Assembly: GCF_008329605.1 (NCBI RefSeq)
Contig: NZ_NPKO01000012.1
Span: 62,001-126,000, forward strand
DNA: 64,000 bases
Source of the DNA: Mycolicibacterium sp. P9-64
GTDB lineage: Bacteria; Actinomycetota; Actinomycetes; Mycobacteriales; Mycobacteriaceae
Direction of reading: 5' to 3'
A program made the position numbers and the translations under genes. The notes beneath the pieces were generated by a model that saw only the letters and a list, made by a program, of their open reading frames with translations, was not told the origin of the DNA and ran no database searches. Of the stretch, positions 7,402-16,271 are shown one piece after another. How positions within the stretch are numbered: the first letter of the stretch is position 1; every line of letters begins with the position of its first letter.

Positions 7402-10218
7402 CTACCGACTCTCGGCATGTGTGAAGTCGTGTACTTCCCTGCCGGACGGGCGCTGAGAACCCATCTCACTCATCCGTTCGGCAAGTTCGGTGCGCGAATG
7501 GATGCCCAGGGTGCGGTAGATCCGGGTCAGGTTCGCCTCGACGGTCTTGAGGCCGATGGAGAGCGCCGCGGCCACGTCGCGGTTGGTCATGTCGGAGGCG
7601 GCGAGTTGGGCGATGCATCGCTCGGACGGAGTCAGTGGGAAGCACTGAGTGGGATCGCCCTTGGTGGCGGTCAGCTCGTCGCGCGCGCGCTTGGCCCACA
7701 ACGGCGTTCCCATGCACTCGAATGCGCGCAACGCCTCGATCAAGGTATCCGTTGCGGCTTTCTTGAGGCCTTGCCTGCGTTGAAGCTGGCCGAGCAGCAG
7801 CTGCGTGCGCGCGCACTCGAACGGCATTGGAAGCCGGTCGTGTTCGGCCATGGCTTGCTGCGCCATGCGGGTGGCGGCCTCGACGTCGCCCTGGGAGGCC
7901 AACCACATGCTGCGGCAGCGCGCGCCGACCGCCAGCATCCACGGTCGCCTCAGGCGGCGGCCGTTGCTCTCCAGTGCTTCGATTAGTGGTTCGGCTCCGG
8001 ACATCTGCCCTAGTGCGATCATTGCCTCGACGGCATCAGGGATGAATCCGGCGATGACAATCTCAGTGCCGGCCAGAGTACCGAACCGGCCGATCAGCGG
8101 CTGCAGGGCTGTCAGCGCGTCGGCATGGTTGCCAAGCGACACATCGAGGAATCCGAGGGTCATGACCGGCAGGTCTGCGAGCACCGTTGAGCCGCAGCGG
8201 TTCGCGCCCTCGATCGCGGCATGCGCATCGGCACGGGCGTCGCGTTCACGACCCGTGTAGGCGGCGACGACTGCCCGTGCGGAGTGGGCAATGACCGTCA
8301 TGTGATCAGCACCGAGCAGCTCGGCACGCTCCGTCGCATCCTCGGCCGTGAGTGCGGCCGCGGCGAAGTCGGCCCGCCATGTGTCGATCAACGTGCTGTG
8401 GAGATCGACGAACATGGTCTGGATGATGGCGCCGCGCTCGATGCAGCGGCTCCGCACGGCGAGCATCTGGGCGCTGGCTTCGTCGAGCCGTCCCGTCCAT
8501 GCCAGCGCCAGCGCGTTGACGGCATCCGCGCTGAACGGAAGTGCGACGTCGATGTCGGCATCTTCCACGTCCAGAGCGGCGGTCAGACTGGACTCGTCGA
8601 CGCCTCGCCCGCATAGGAGACCGATGGTCACCCGCAGCGCGCATGCTTGACTCGCCAGGGCGGGTAGGCCGCGTTCCTCGGCCAACGTCGCTGCTTGCAG
8701 CGCATAGTGCAGTGACTCGTCGTATTGCCCCGTGTTGAGATGAGCAAACGACAGCAGGAGAAACGTCCGCACCAGCACCGTCGGATCGGTCGCGGCGTCG
8801 TCCACCGCACTTTGTAGGAGTTCGGTAGCGTGCGCAAAGCCGTTGTCGTACATGCGCATTTCCGCCAGCAGGTTTACCGCGGTGGCCCGGAGCGGCCCTC
8901 GCGGTAGCCGGCGGATCATGGGTCCAAGTACTGCGCGGCCAGGTCCGGTGTCGCCGGCCTGGAAATGATGCGCGGCGGCGCGAATCCGGCGTTCGGGAGT
9001 GTCACCGCCCTGCCGGATCGCCAGGTCCACGAGTTCAGCGGCGGCTGCCGGAGCGCCGCGAGTACGCGCCACATCCGCGGCGGTGTCCAAGGCCTGCAGC
9101 GTCGCGGGATCCGAGCTGAGGGTCGCCAATGCGAGATGCCTGGCCTTCAGTTCGGGTAGCGACTCAACGTCCGCTAGCGCCCGATGCATTCTGCGCCGCC
9201 TCGCTGGATCGGCATCGGCATAGACACCTCGTGCCAGCAGCGGGTGGCTGAACCGCACCCGGTTGCCGCGGATGCCGATGATGCCCTTGTCCTCGACCGG
9301 TTCAAGCAGTTCGACCGTGCGAGCTGCGGTGGTTCCGGTGGCCCGCGCGAGCAGGTCGACGGTCGGATCAGAAACGCACGCCGCGGCAAGCAACACATCC
9401 CGGACCCCACCTTCCAGCTGGCCTATCCGGCTACGCATCAGTTCCGCCAAAGGCGCAGGCAACGCCGGTTCGGCGGACGGTGACTGGAGGTTCGCAGCTT
9501 GCGCCAGCTCCAGCGCGTAGGAAGGGTTGCCGTGAGAAATCTCGGCAATCCGTGCCGTTGTCGGGTGTGGAAGCGAATGACCCAGTCGGTCGGAGATCAA
9601 CGTGTGCAGTGCGCCAAGGGGTAGCGGTCCCAACCGGATTCGTTGAAAACCGACCTGCCCGGTCAGCTGCAGCCAGGAGGCTGTTGTCTCGTCGTTGTCC
9701 GGCCCGGAGCTCTCGGCGACCAGTACGCCGATCCGTCGGTCGAGACGGCGGGCGACGAACGCGACGACGCTCTTGCTGCACGCGTCCACCCACTGCGCAT
9801 CGTCGATGGCGACCAGCACAGGTGACGTTGCCGCCAGGCGCTCGAGGATCGAGAGCACCGTCGTCGCGACGACCCGTTGGTTGCTTGGGGAATCTCGGCT
9901 GCCGGCCCGCCGCAGCACACGATCCAACGCACGGCGCTGGATCTCGGGCAACCCGGTCACCGCTGTGCAGCCGACATCGTCGATCAGATCGGCAACAACT
10001 GCATATGCCAGCGGCGACTCGACCCGACATGCCCGAGTCGCGAAGACCCGAGACCCACGCTCCCGCGCCTGCTCCACCGCTGTCGACCAGAGCGTGGACT
10101 TGCCGATGCCGGCCTCGCCGTCGATCACCAGCCCTGACGGCCGCTCGGCCATCGACGTCAAAAAGTGATCAACTGCTCGCAACTCGGCTGCACGGCCGAC
10201 GACTGGTCCTATAGACAT
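7402..10218 (-). CDS. Large ATP-binding LuxR-family regulator (LAL type), copy 1
   Basis: 938 residues from ATG 10218 (MSIGPVVGRAAELRAVDHF). A Walker A GEAGIGKST lies at about residues 34-42 and a Walker B VLVAIDDAQWVDA follows about 100 residues on. A long helical TPR-like middle region precedes a C-terminal LuxR helix-turn-helix (LTPSERCIAQLAASDMTNRDVAAALSIGLKTVEANL). LAL proteins are STAND-class ATPases that activate metabolic or secondary-metabolite operons on sensing a ligand. It is clearly paralogous to the protein at 35499-38291, and the two flank the polysaccharide locus. The frame is open upstream to 10443, but that extension has no family similarity to the paralogue. Confidence 0.93.
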   Translation of the reverse strand: MSIGPVVGRAAELRAVDHFLTSMAERPSGLVIDGEAGIGKSTLWSTAVEQARERGSRVFATRACRVESPLAYAVVADLIDDVGCTAVTGLPEIQRRALDRVLRRAGSRDSPSNQRVVATTVLSILERLAATSPVLVAIDDAQWVDACSKSVVAFVARRLDRRIGVLVAESSGPDNDETTASWLQLTGQVGFQRIRLGPLPLGALHTLISDRLGHSLPHPTTARIAEISHGNPSYALELAQAANLQSPSAEPALPAPLAELMRSRIGQLEGGVRDVLLAAACVSDPTVDLLARATGTTAARTVELLEPVEDKGIIGIRGNRVRFSHPLLARGVYADADPARRRRMHRALADVESLPELKARHLALATLSSDPATLQALDTAADVARTRGAPAAAAELVDLAIRQGGDTPERRIRAAAHHFQAGDTGPGRAVLGPMIRRLPRGPLRATAVNLLAEMRMYDNGFAHATELLQSAVDDAATDPTVLVRTFLLLSFAHLNTGQYDESLHYALQAATLAEERGLPALASQACALRVTIGLLCGRGVDESSLTAALDVEDADIDVALPFSADAVNALALAWTGRLDEASAQMLAVRSRCIERGAIIQTMFVDLHSTLIDTWRADFAAAALTAEDATERAELLGADHMTVIAHSARAVVAAYTGRERDARADAHAAIEGANRCGSTVLADLPVMTLGFLDVSLGNHADALTALQPLIGRFGTLAGTEIVIAGFIPDAVEAMIALGQMSGAEPLIEALESNGRRLRRPWMLAVGARCRSMWLASQGDVEAATRMAQQAMAEHDRLPMPFECARTQLLLGQLQRRQGLKKAATDTLIEALRAFECMGTPLWAKRARDELTATKGDPTQCFPLTPSERCIAQLAASDMTNRDVAAALSIGLKTVEANLTRIYRTLGIHSRTELAERMSEMGSQRPSGREVHDFTHAESR

Positions 10219-10582
10219 GACGTGTTCCCCAAACCTGGCCCGCCCCAAGCCCGATGATCTCATCCGGGCGAACCCGTCGGGATCGAATTCGCGATCCAAG
10301 TCTTCGGTAACACCACATCGAGCTGTGGCCGGCCAATCATGGCGCCAGATGGCCGCCTCGGGGGGCGGCTGAACATCGTCATGGAGCCGCTTCACCGTGG
10401 GCGAGCCCCACTGTGCGACTGGCGTAGGGGTGTGGCATCGCAAAACACTAGGGAAACACCCGATTACCGGCCGACCGGCGCGTAGCTAGATTCATGGTGC
10501 GAGCTTGCCGACGCCAAGTGATGCATGCTGTCGAGCGTGCGCCTAACTGGCAAAGTGTATGCCGCTACAGGGAGGGATCCTG
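10219..10582. other. Divergent regulatory gap with box 1
   Basis: 364 bases between LAL1 (-) and the secreted-protein gene (+). No convincing gene. It holds the conserved box at 10427-10468. Position makes it the promoter region of both neighbours; I cannot identify a clear -35/-10 pair. Confidence 0.6.
10427..10468 (+). promoter_or_regulatory. Conserved box, copy 1 (DNA site or leader RNA)
   Basis: Reads GGGGTG, then GCAAAACAC, TAGGGAAAC, ACCCGATTACC. Arms GGGTGT (10428-10433) and ACACCC (10456-10461) are exact complements around 22 bases. The core matches the boxes at 13483 and 35364. It ends 114 bases before the start codon of the secreted protein and points the same way. Confidence 0.65.
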
Positions 10583-11056
10583 ATGGGTGTTTGTCTGGTG
10601 CGCATACTGAGTGCCGTTGGTGCCGTGATGCTTTCGGCCATGATGCTCGGTTCCGGTGTCGCGTCTGCAACAGACGGTTTGACAGGCTCGACGTACGCTG
10701 ACGCCGCAGGGTGGATTTCATCCCACAGTGGCAACCCCGTCGTCGGCACGGTGAGCGGAGACCAGGTCCAAACCGGTGACTGCATCGTCGTCAGCTGGCA
10801 TAAGTCCATATTCCTCGATGCCAGCGGCGACAACACTCGGCGAAACGACTACGTCCTCAACTTGAACTGCTATAACCCCCTTGCCGCTCCAGGGCGGCCC
10901 GGTAACTCCGCGATGAGTCCGGCGGGCGTCAAGGCGAAGGCGGAGCAACAACAGGCGGCGTCGATCGACAAGAATCCCGCGTGGTGTCACACGACCGAAG
11001 GGCGCCTGAAGTGGTGCGAGGGAGTCTGCAGGCGCACGGGACTTTGTGAAATCTGA
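10583..11056 (+). CDS. Small secreted Cys-containing protein, unknown function
   Basis: 157 residues from ATG 10583, preceded by GGGAGGG. The signal peptide is clear (AVGAVMLSAMMLGSGVASA, cleavage before TDG). The mature chain has six cysteines: two in the middle (GDCIVV, NLNCYN) and four in the last 20 residues (AWCHTTEGRLKWCEG, VCRRTGLCEI), suggesting disulphides outside the cytoplasm. No domain recognised. It is next to LAL1 and downstream of box 1; a similar LAL, box and small secreted protein arrangement is found at 34797-38291. Confidence 0.72.
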   Translation: MGVCLVRILSAVGAVMLSAMMLGSGVASATDGLTGSTYADAAGWISSHSGNPVVGTVSGDQVQTGDCIVVSWHKSIFLDASGDNTRRNDYVLNLNCYNPLAAPGRPGNSAMSPAGVKAKAEQQQAASIDKNPAWCHTTEGRLKWCEGVCRRTGLCEI

Positions 11057-11291
11057 CAAGCCGATGTCGTTGCAATCAATGAGCCACCATGACGCTGGTG
11101 TGATCGGCGACGCCGCCGAACGGGATCTGGATACAGCTATTAGCCAGAACAGAACTCGTTGGGCACTCGCGTGATTGCGGCCCTGCGGCTGACGTGGCGT
11201 TCGTGCCGGATCGCTGGCTTGCGTTGTACAGCCGACGTGCATCGGCGCGACACCGCTGGCACGTCCGGGTAGTCGACGGCGAGGCGTATCG

Positions 11292-12608
11292 ATGCGAATC
11301 AGCGTAATCGGGACCGGCTATCTCGGCGCCGTCCACGCCGCATGCATGTCAAGCCTCGGACACGAGGTCGTCGGATATGACATCGACGCGGCGAAGGTGG
11401 AGTCGTTATCGCGTGGGGTCTCGCCCTTCTTCGAGCCCGAGTTCGGGGAGATGTTGGAATCTGCACTCGCGACGGGACACTTGCGATTTACCAGTAGCGC
11501 CGAAGAGGCTGTTCGCGGCGCGGAACTGCATTTCATCTGTGTCGGTACACCGCAGCAGTTGGGGTCCGATGCTGCCGATCTGCTGTTCGTCGACGCTGCG
11601 GTAGAGACGGTCGCCGAATTGGCGGACTGCGACGGGCTGATCGTCGGGAAGTCGACCGTGCCGGTCGGGACCGCTCAACGATTGGCCGACAAGCTGTCAG
11701 GCGATGACTCTCGGCTCGAATTGGCCTGGAATCCCGAGTTTCTGCGGGAGGGGCTGGCTGTGCGAGACACGCTGCATCCCGATCGGCTGGTATTCGGGGT
11801 GACGTCACCGCACGCCGAGAAGTGGCTGTTGGAGGTTTACGGGAAGATCATCGACCAAGGCACTCCGTACATCACAACGGACTTGGCGACGGCGGAGATG
11901 GTCAAGGTGGCGGCGAACTCCTTCTTGGCCACGAAGATCTCGTTCATCAATGCGATGGCCGAAGTGTGCGAAGTGGCAAATGCCGACGTCGTCACGCTTA
12001 GCGAGGCCTTGGGCTATGACGAGCGGATCGGTCGTCGCTTCCTCAACGCCGGCCTGGGGTTTGGCGGCGGATGCTTGCCCAAGGACATCCGCGCCTTCAG
12101 TGCTAGGGCTGGCGAGTTGGGGGCGTCCGACGCACTGACGTTCCTGCGCGAGATCGACAAGATCAACATGCGCAGGCGCGACAAGGTCGTCACCGTTGCG
12201 AGTGCGATGCTCGGAGGAAACTTCCTGAGCAAGAACATCGCCGTATTGGGTGCGGCCTTCAAGCCCAACAGCGATGACGTGCGGGACTCCCCGGCTCTGA
12301 ACGTTGCCGCCGCGATGCATCTGAAGGGCGCCGCCGTTCGGGTTCACGACCCGAAGGCAATTCCGAACGCGCGCAAACAATTCCCCACCTTGACGTACTG
12401 CCCCGTCATCGAGGATGCGTGCCGCAACACCGATTTGATCGTCCTAGCTACGGAATGGGATGACTACCGCAACATCGATCCCCGTGTGCTCCGGACCATG
12501 GTTCGCGCGCCTCGGCTAATCGACGCTAGAAATGCGCTCGACTTCGACTTCTGGTCGGAAGCCGGCTGGCAAGTGCACGCGCTCGGCCGGGGCGTGTTGA
12601 ATGGCTGA
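11292..12608 (+). CDS. UDP-glucose/GDP-mannose dehydrogenase family protein, probably UDP-glucose 6-dehydrogenase
   Basis: 438 residues. The N-terminal Rossmann motif is ISVIGTGYLGAVHAACMSSL. The catalytic cysteine is about Cys261 in GFGGGCLPKDIRAF, and the C-terminal UDP-binding domain has GAAFKPNSDDVRDSPAL. The family oxidises UDP-glucose to UDP-glucuronate with two NAD+. It is the first biosynthetic gene of the EPS region and would supply uronic acid. GAGGCG lies upstream of ATG 11292. The canonical GGSC is GGGC here. UDP-ManNAc or GDP-mannose as substrate cannot be excluded. Confidence 0.9.
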   Translation: MRISVIGTGYLGAVHAACMSSLGHEVVGYDIDAAKVESLSRGVSPFFEPEFGEMLESALATGHLRFTSSAEEAVRGAELHFICVGTPQQLGSDAADLLFVDAAVETVAELADCDGLIVGKSTVPVGTAQRLADKLSGDDSRLELAWNPEFLREGLAVRDTLHPDRLVFGVTSPHAEKWLLEVYGKIIDQGTPYITTDLATAEMVKVAANSFLATKISFINAMAEVCEVANADVVTLSEALGYDERIGRRFLNAGLGFGGGCLPKDIRAFSARAGELGASDALTFLREIDKINMRRRDKVVTVASAMLGGNFLSKNIAVLGAAFKPNSDDVRDSPALNVAAAMHLKGAAVRVHDPKAIPNARKQFPTLTYCPVIEDACRNTDLIVLATEWDDYRNIDPRVLRTMVRAPRLIDARNALDFDFWSEAGWQVHALGRGVLNG

Positions 12609-12697
12609 ACGGTCACTTGATGACGTTGCCATCCGGCCGCCCGATCTGGAGTGATTTGAGATCTGATCTCTTGCATCGTTGTGGTTGGCCCGCAGGG

Positions 12698-13234
12698 CTA
12701 ATCGGTGGCGACAGGGGAGGCGTGCCTGCAGAGGTCGAGTATTGGCGGCAACAGGTTGGAGATTTGCACGCCGACCATTGCAAAGAATTCCGCGCTTTGG
12801 CCACTCGGGTCAGGAATATCCGACGGCTCTTGCGCGACCAATTGCGATCGGAGCGCTGCCAGGTCTGCGATGGTTCGCGCGTTGCAGTCCGATGCGAGTC
12901 GGGAGGCTTCGCTCAGTGTGAAGGTTCTGTGGAGTTTGTGCGGGGCAAGTTCCAGAGCGGTGCGGCGGTGTGCCCTCGTCATGGTGAGAACAAGATCGGC
13001 ATCCGATGCCATTCGCGAAGTAAGCTGTCGTGCAGCGAAGTTCGATGCCTCGCCGCCCAGCCTCGTGAGGATGAGTGCCGCATCATGATGAATCGAATGC
13101 GCGACCACTGCTCGCGTTCCTGCGCTCGATACCGTGAAGTTCGGAACCTGTAAAGCCGCGCAGTACGCTGCGGCCAGTCGCTCCGCCATGGGTGACCGAC
13201 AGATGTTTCCAGTGCAGACGAACAATACGTGCAG
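12698..13234 (-). CDS. Low-molecular-weight protein tyrosine phosphatase (Wzb-like), possible CTG start
   Basis: 178 residues if started at CTG 13234. The P-loop CTGNICRSP (C-x5-R-S) is at residues 7-15 and the general-acid DP lies in a late loop (SDIPDPSGQ). Such enzymes dephosphorylate BY-kinases of capsule systems; the partner is probably the Wzc-like protein at 31209. An in-frame TGA lies just upstream and there is no ATG or GTG before the P-loop. CTG at 13234 gives the canonical MHVLFVCTGN start and sits six bases after GAGGAG; TTG 13225 would remove three residues and be 15 bases away. The gene is antisense to the surrounding + strand EPS genes. Confidence 0.87.
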   Translation of the reverse strand: MHVLFVCTGNICRSPMAERLAAAYCAALQVPNFTVSSAGTRAVVAHSIHHDAALILTRLGGEASNFAARQLTSRMASDADLVLTMTRAHRRTALELAPHKLHRTFTLSEASRLASDCNARTIADLAALRSQLVAQEPSDIPDPSGQSAEFFAMVGVQISNLLPPILDLCRHASPVATD

Positions 13235-13809
13235 AGCGAACTCCTCACTTCAGACGCCGGCAGCATGGGACCAACTGGATCGGACCACCAGCGATGGTGT
13301 GCAGACCGGACGAAGGCCGCGTACGTCTGAATCTACGCCTAGACGCACGCGTCGCGGTGGAGCATCGACGATGTCAGTGCCGATACAGGGTACACAGCAG
13401 CTGATTTCGGGATTCGTTTGACGATCCCTAGCCGTGAAGTCTCGAATTCACTTGGGCTGTGGGGGGTACGACGTTGGACGATGGGGTGCGACAGCGAAAG
13501 CATAGGGAAACGCCTCATTCCATTTGGTCCCTGAGCTCAATAGCCTTGTGTCAGGTTCAAAAGTACGGGGATGACTGTCGTAGCTGCGCGAGATGTTCCA
13601 CACAGGACGCTGAGATCCTCATTCCCGCCGGCAGTTTCGTCACGGGCGATCACGGGGGGTGGGATGTCAGTACCACAACCTCCTACGCGCGCATGGACGA
13701 TGCGGGTCGGTATCGGGGGCGAGCCGACGTTCGTTTCGTTTGGTCGTTTACCGAATACGTTGCCCCCCGATGCGACCGGCAGATTCATCGGAACATCGGA
13801 TACTAGGAG
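13235..13809. other. Long leader/regulatory gap with box 2
   Basis: 575 bases between the divergent phosphatase and WbaP-like genes. Open frames here (for example 13459-13806 on +) have atypical composition and no recognisable domain. The conserved box is at 13483-13521, about 290 bases before the next start codon, so a long 5' leader is possible. Confidence 0.55.
13483..13521 (+). promoter_or_regulatory. Conserved box, copy 2
   Basis: Reads GGGGTG, AGCGAAAGCA, TAGGGAAAC, GCCTCATTCC. The arms GGGGTG (13483-13488) and CGCCTC (13511-13516) can pair with two G-U wobbles around 22 bases, and GC-GAAA-GC inside could form a tetraloop. It points toward the polysaccharide operon that starts at 13810. 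Confidence 0.65.
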
Positions 13810-15363
13810 ATGACCGGAGTCATCCACCCGACGAGGGCGAAGGCCCCGCGGAAGTCGACAACGGGCGATTCCCAAGTTGGGATTGGTAGTTCCAACGGCG
13901 TCCGCCTCTTGGACAGTCATCGAGTCCAGGTTGCCGCACTGACCGCCAACGGTGACGTTGGGCAGCAACCGGTTTCAGTGGCCGACACAGGTGTCCGCCG
14001 TCTGGCCGGCGATCAAGAACGCGTCCGTGTGACGTTTCTCAGCCGCATCCGGGCCTGGATGGTTGTCCCGTTCGTCGACTTCGCACTCATGCTTGCACCG
14101 CTTGCATGGCGGCCGCCGCAGATCCACGCAGTAGTGGCGATGGCCCTCCTGGCGACACTCCTCCTGACTGACGGCGGCCGATACTTCGCTCCTCTGCACA
14201 TCAGTGTCTTGGACGAACTCCCCGCAATCGTCGCTCGTTTGCTGACCGCCATCGCTGCGGTCTCTGTCGGGATCCTCTACGTGTATCACAAGGTGGAGTT
14301 GCTGATCTTTCTCCAGACGGCTTGCCAGGCCGTGGTACTGGTCATCGTTGGCCGCCTCATCACCACGCGGCTCATCGCCCTAGGGCGTCGTAGCGGGGTT
14401 TCAAGGCGTCGCACCGTGCTGATCGGCGGTGGACCGCTGGCCATGGAGCTGGCCAGAATCGTTGCCCAGCACCGAGAGTACGGAATCACGTTGGAGGGGT
14501 TCGTCGATGATGGTTGTGACTGTCCTGCTGCGGGATACCTCCCGCGCTTAGGGCGCCTTGCCGATCTAGACATTGCGGTGTTGACAACGGGTGCGGCCAC
14601 TCTGCTGGTGGCTGATGGAAACTTCGAGGAACGCGCGTTGATCGACGCGGTGCGCACACCGGCGTGTCAGCACGCTGATCTATTCGTCGTTCCGCGGATA
14701 CATCACTTCCACACGCAGACCGGCATGGCTGACCACATCGGCTCCATCCCGATCATGCGAATCCGCAATCCCAACCTCTATGGACCGGCGCGGCTGATCA
14801 AGCGGGGGTTCGACATCGTCGTTGCGGTGACTGCCCTCATCGTGTTGCTGCCCGTATTGGCTGCGGCCGCACTGGCGGTACGTCTCGAGGGTGGACCTGG
14901 GATCATCTTCCGGCAAGTTAGAGTTGGGCGCGACGGAAAGCACTTCGCGCTGTTGAAGTTCCGTTCGATGCGTCCACCCAATGAGCCTGAGGCGCAGACG
15001 AAGTGGGGTGCGGACATCGACAGCCGTGTCGGGCCGGTCGGCCGGTTCCTGCGCTGCACCTCGATTGACGAGCTACCTCAGCTTTGGAACATTCTTCGCG
15101 GCGACATGACGGTGGTCGGGCCGAGGCCGGAACGGCCGCACTTCGTCGAGCAGTTCTCCACGCAATTCGACAGGTATTCCTACCGTCACCGCGTACAGGT
15201 TGGGCTCACCGGTTTCGCTCAGGTCAGCGGGCTCAGAGGTGATACCTCCATCGCGGACCGAGCACGATACGACAATTTCTACATCGAAAACTGGTCACTC
15301 TGGTTGGACATCAAGATAGTTCTGAGGACATTTCGCGAGGTCTTGTTCTACCGGGAAAGGTGA
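13810..15363 (+). CDS. Polyprenyl-phosphate sugar-1-phosphate transferase (WbaP/CpsE-like initiating enzyme)
   Basis: 517 residues. Several hydrophobic helices precede a nucleotide-binding-like middle domain (RRTVLIGGGPLAMELARI). The C-terminal bacterial sugar transferase domain has KRGFDIVVAVTALIVLLPV, LLKFRSM, IDELPQLWNILRGDMTVVGPRPE and GLTGFAQVSGLRGD. The family starts repeat-unit assembly by moving a hexose-1-phosphate onto undecaprenyl/decaprenyl phosphate at the inner membrane. The start is uncertain: ATG 13810 has AGGAG almost touching it, and the first 75 residues are hydrophilic and may not all be translated. First gene of a + strand run to 20296. Confidence 0.92.
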   Translation: MTGVIHPTRAKAPRKSTTGDSQVGIGSSNGVRLLDSHRVQVAALTANGDVGQQPVSVADTGVRRLAGDQERVRVTFLSRIRAWMVVPFVDFALMLAPLAWRPPQIHAVVAMALLATLLLTDGGRYFAPLHISVLDELPAIVARLLTAIAAVSVGILYVYHKVELLIFLQTACQAVVLVIVGRLITTRLIALGRRSGVSRRRTVLIGGGPLAMELARIVAQHREYGITLEGFVDDGCDCPAAGYLPRLGRLADLDIAVLTTGAATLLVADGNFEERALIDAVRTPACQHADLFVVPRIHHFHTQTGMADHIGSIPIMRIRNPNLYGPARLIKRGFDIVVAVTALIVLLPVLAAAALAVRLEGGPGIIFRQVRVGRDGKHFALLKFRSMRPPNEPEAQTKWGADIDSRVGPVGRFLRCTSIDELPQLWNILRGDMTVVGPRPERPHFVEQFSTQFDRYSYRHRVQVGLTGFAQVSGLRGDTSIADRARYDNFYIENWSLWLDIKIVLRTFREVLFYRER

Positions 15364-15394
15364 TCCCGTAAGCGTGTCTGAGAGGGGTAAGTCG

Positions 15395-16156
15395 ATGGGT
15401 GACGTCCTGCGACACTTCGTGCACGCGAACGCGTCGTTGAGCGGCCGAATTCAACCGTCGATGGTGAAGAAGACACATGCGTACACGAAGTATGACGAAG
15501 CGGGCACCGCGCTTCTCGAACGTGAACCACGGATCGTTCTCGATGTGGGAGCTGGCCGGCAATGGCATTTCGACCCTTCGCTGAAGGGTCAGAACATGAA
15601 GCTCATCGGCTTCGACATCGATCATGCCGAGATGGCGGATAACGCGCTACTCGATCAAAGAATCAGTGGAGACGCGTGCCAGTCGTTGGGAGTTCCGGAT
15701 CATTCTGTGGATTTGATCATGGGGCGTGCCGTCGTTGAGCACCTCCATGACACGGCGTCGTTCCTGAAGAGCGCCAATCGTGCTCTTAGTGAAGATGGCT
15801 GCCTCATCGTGACCTTTGCGAATAGGTATGCGCCGTTTGCCATCTTGAATCGACTACTTCCTCGGCGTGTATCGCGTTGGCTTTTGATGCACCTCGTACC
15901 CGGCTCGTCCGGAGTGCTTGGATTCCAGGCATTCTATGATCAGGCGGGCTTTCGTGAATTCAAGCGGAGCCTTGCCGAAGCTGGGTTTGAGATCGAGGAA
16001 GAGTACGCGAGTTACTTCGCGACCTCCTACTACGGGTTCTTCCTGCCGTTGTTCTTCGTCGGACTCGGTCTCGACTACGTGCGCTACGCGCTCGCCGATC
16101 CTCGCCTTGCGTCATATTTCATGTTCATCGCGCGAAAGCAAAGTCTGGCCAACTAG
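15395..16156 (+). CDS. SAM-dependent methyltransferase, class I
   Basis: 253 residues from ATG 15395, which has GAGGGG seven bases upstream; GTG 15374 would add seven residues. Motif I is modified (IVLDVGAGRQWHFDP), followed by an acidic motif II (IGFDIDHAEM) and VDLIMGRAVVEHLHD, the Methyltransf_11 pattern. The C-terminal third is hydrophobic (TSYYGFFLPLFFVGLGLDYV) and may touch the membrane. It follows the initiating transferase, so it probably methylates a sugar or lipid-linked intermediate. One of six distinct methyltransferases in the locus. Confidence 0.82.
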   Translation: MGDVLRHFVHANASLSGRIQPSMVKKTHAYTKYDEAGTALLEREPRIVLDVGAGRQWHFDPSLKGQNMKLIGFDIDHAEMADNALLDQRISGDACQSLGVPDHSVDLIMGRAVVEHLHDTASFLKSANRALSEDGCLIVTFANRYAPFAILNRLLPRRVSRWLLMHLVPGSSGVLGFQAFYDQAGFREFKRSLAEAGFEIEEEYASYFATSYYGFFLPLFFVGLGLDYVRYALADPRLASYFMFIARKQSLAN

Positions 16157-16271
16157 TGCGGGATTTCAAAGAAGCTGCGACTGCGGATCCGGGCAACATC
16201 CGCGATGCGGTGGGCCGAGGGGTTCCTCGCCTCCCATCGCGGGTCGAACTGGGCGGGCGGGTGGCGCTTCG

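Noticed and set aside
10219..10443. 75-residue N-terminal extension of LAL1
   Set aside because: The paralogue starts at the equivalent of ATG 10218, and the extension contains no family-like sequence.
13459..13806. 115-codon open frame before the WbaP-like gene
   Set aside because: It runs across the conserved box, has poor third-position GC bias and no known domain; more likely leader DNA.
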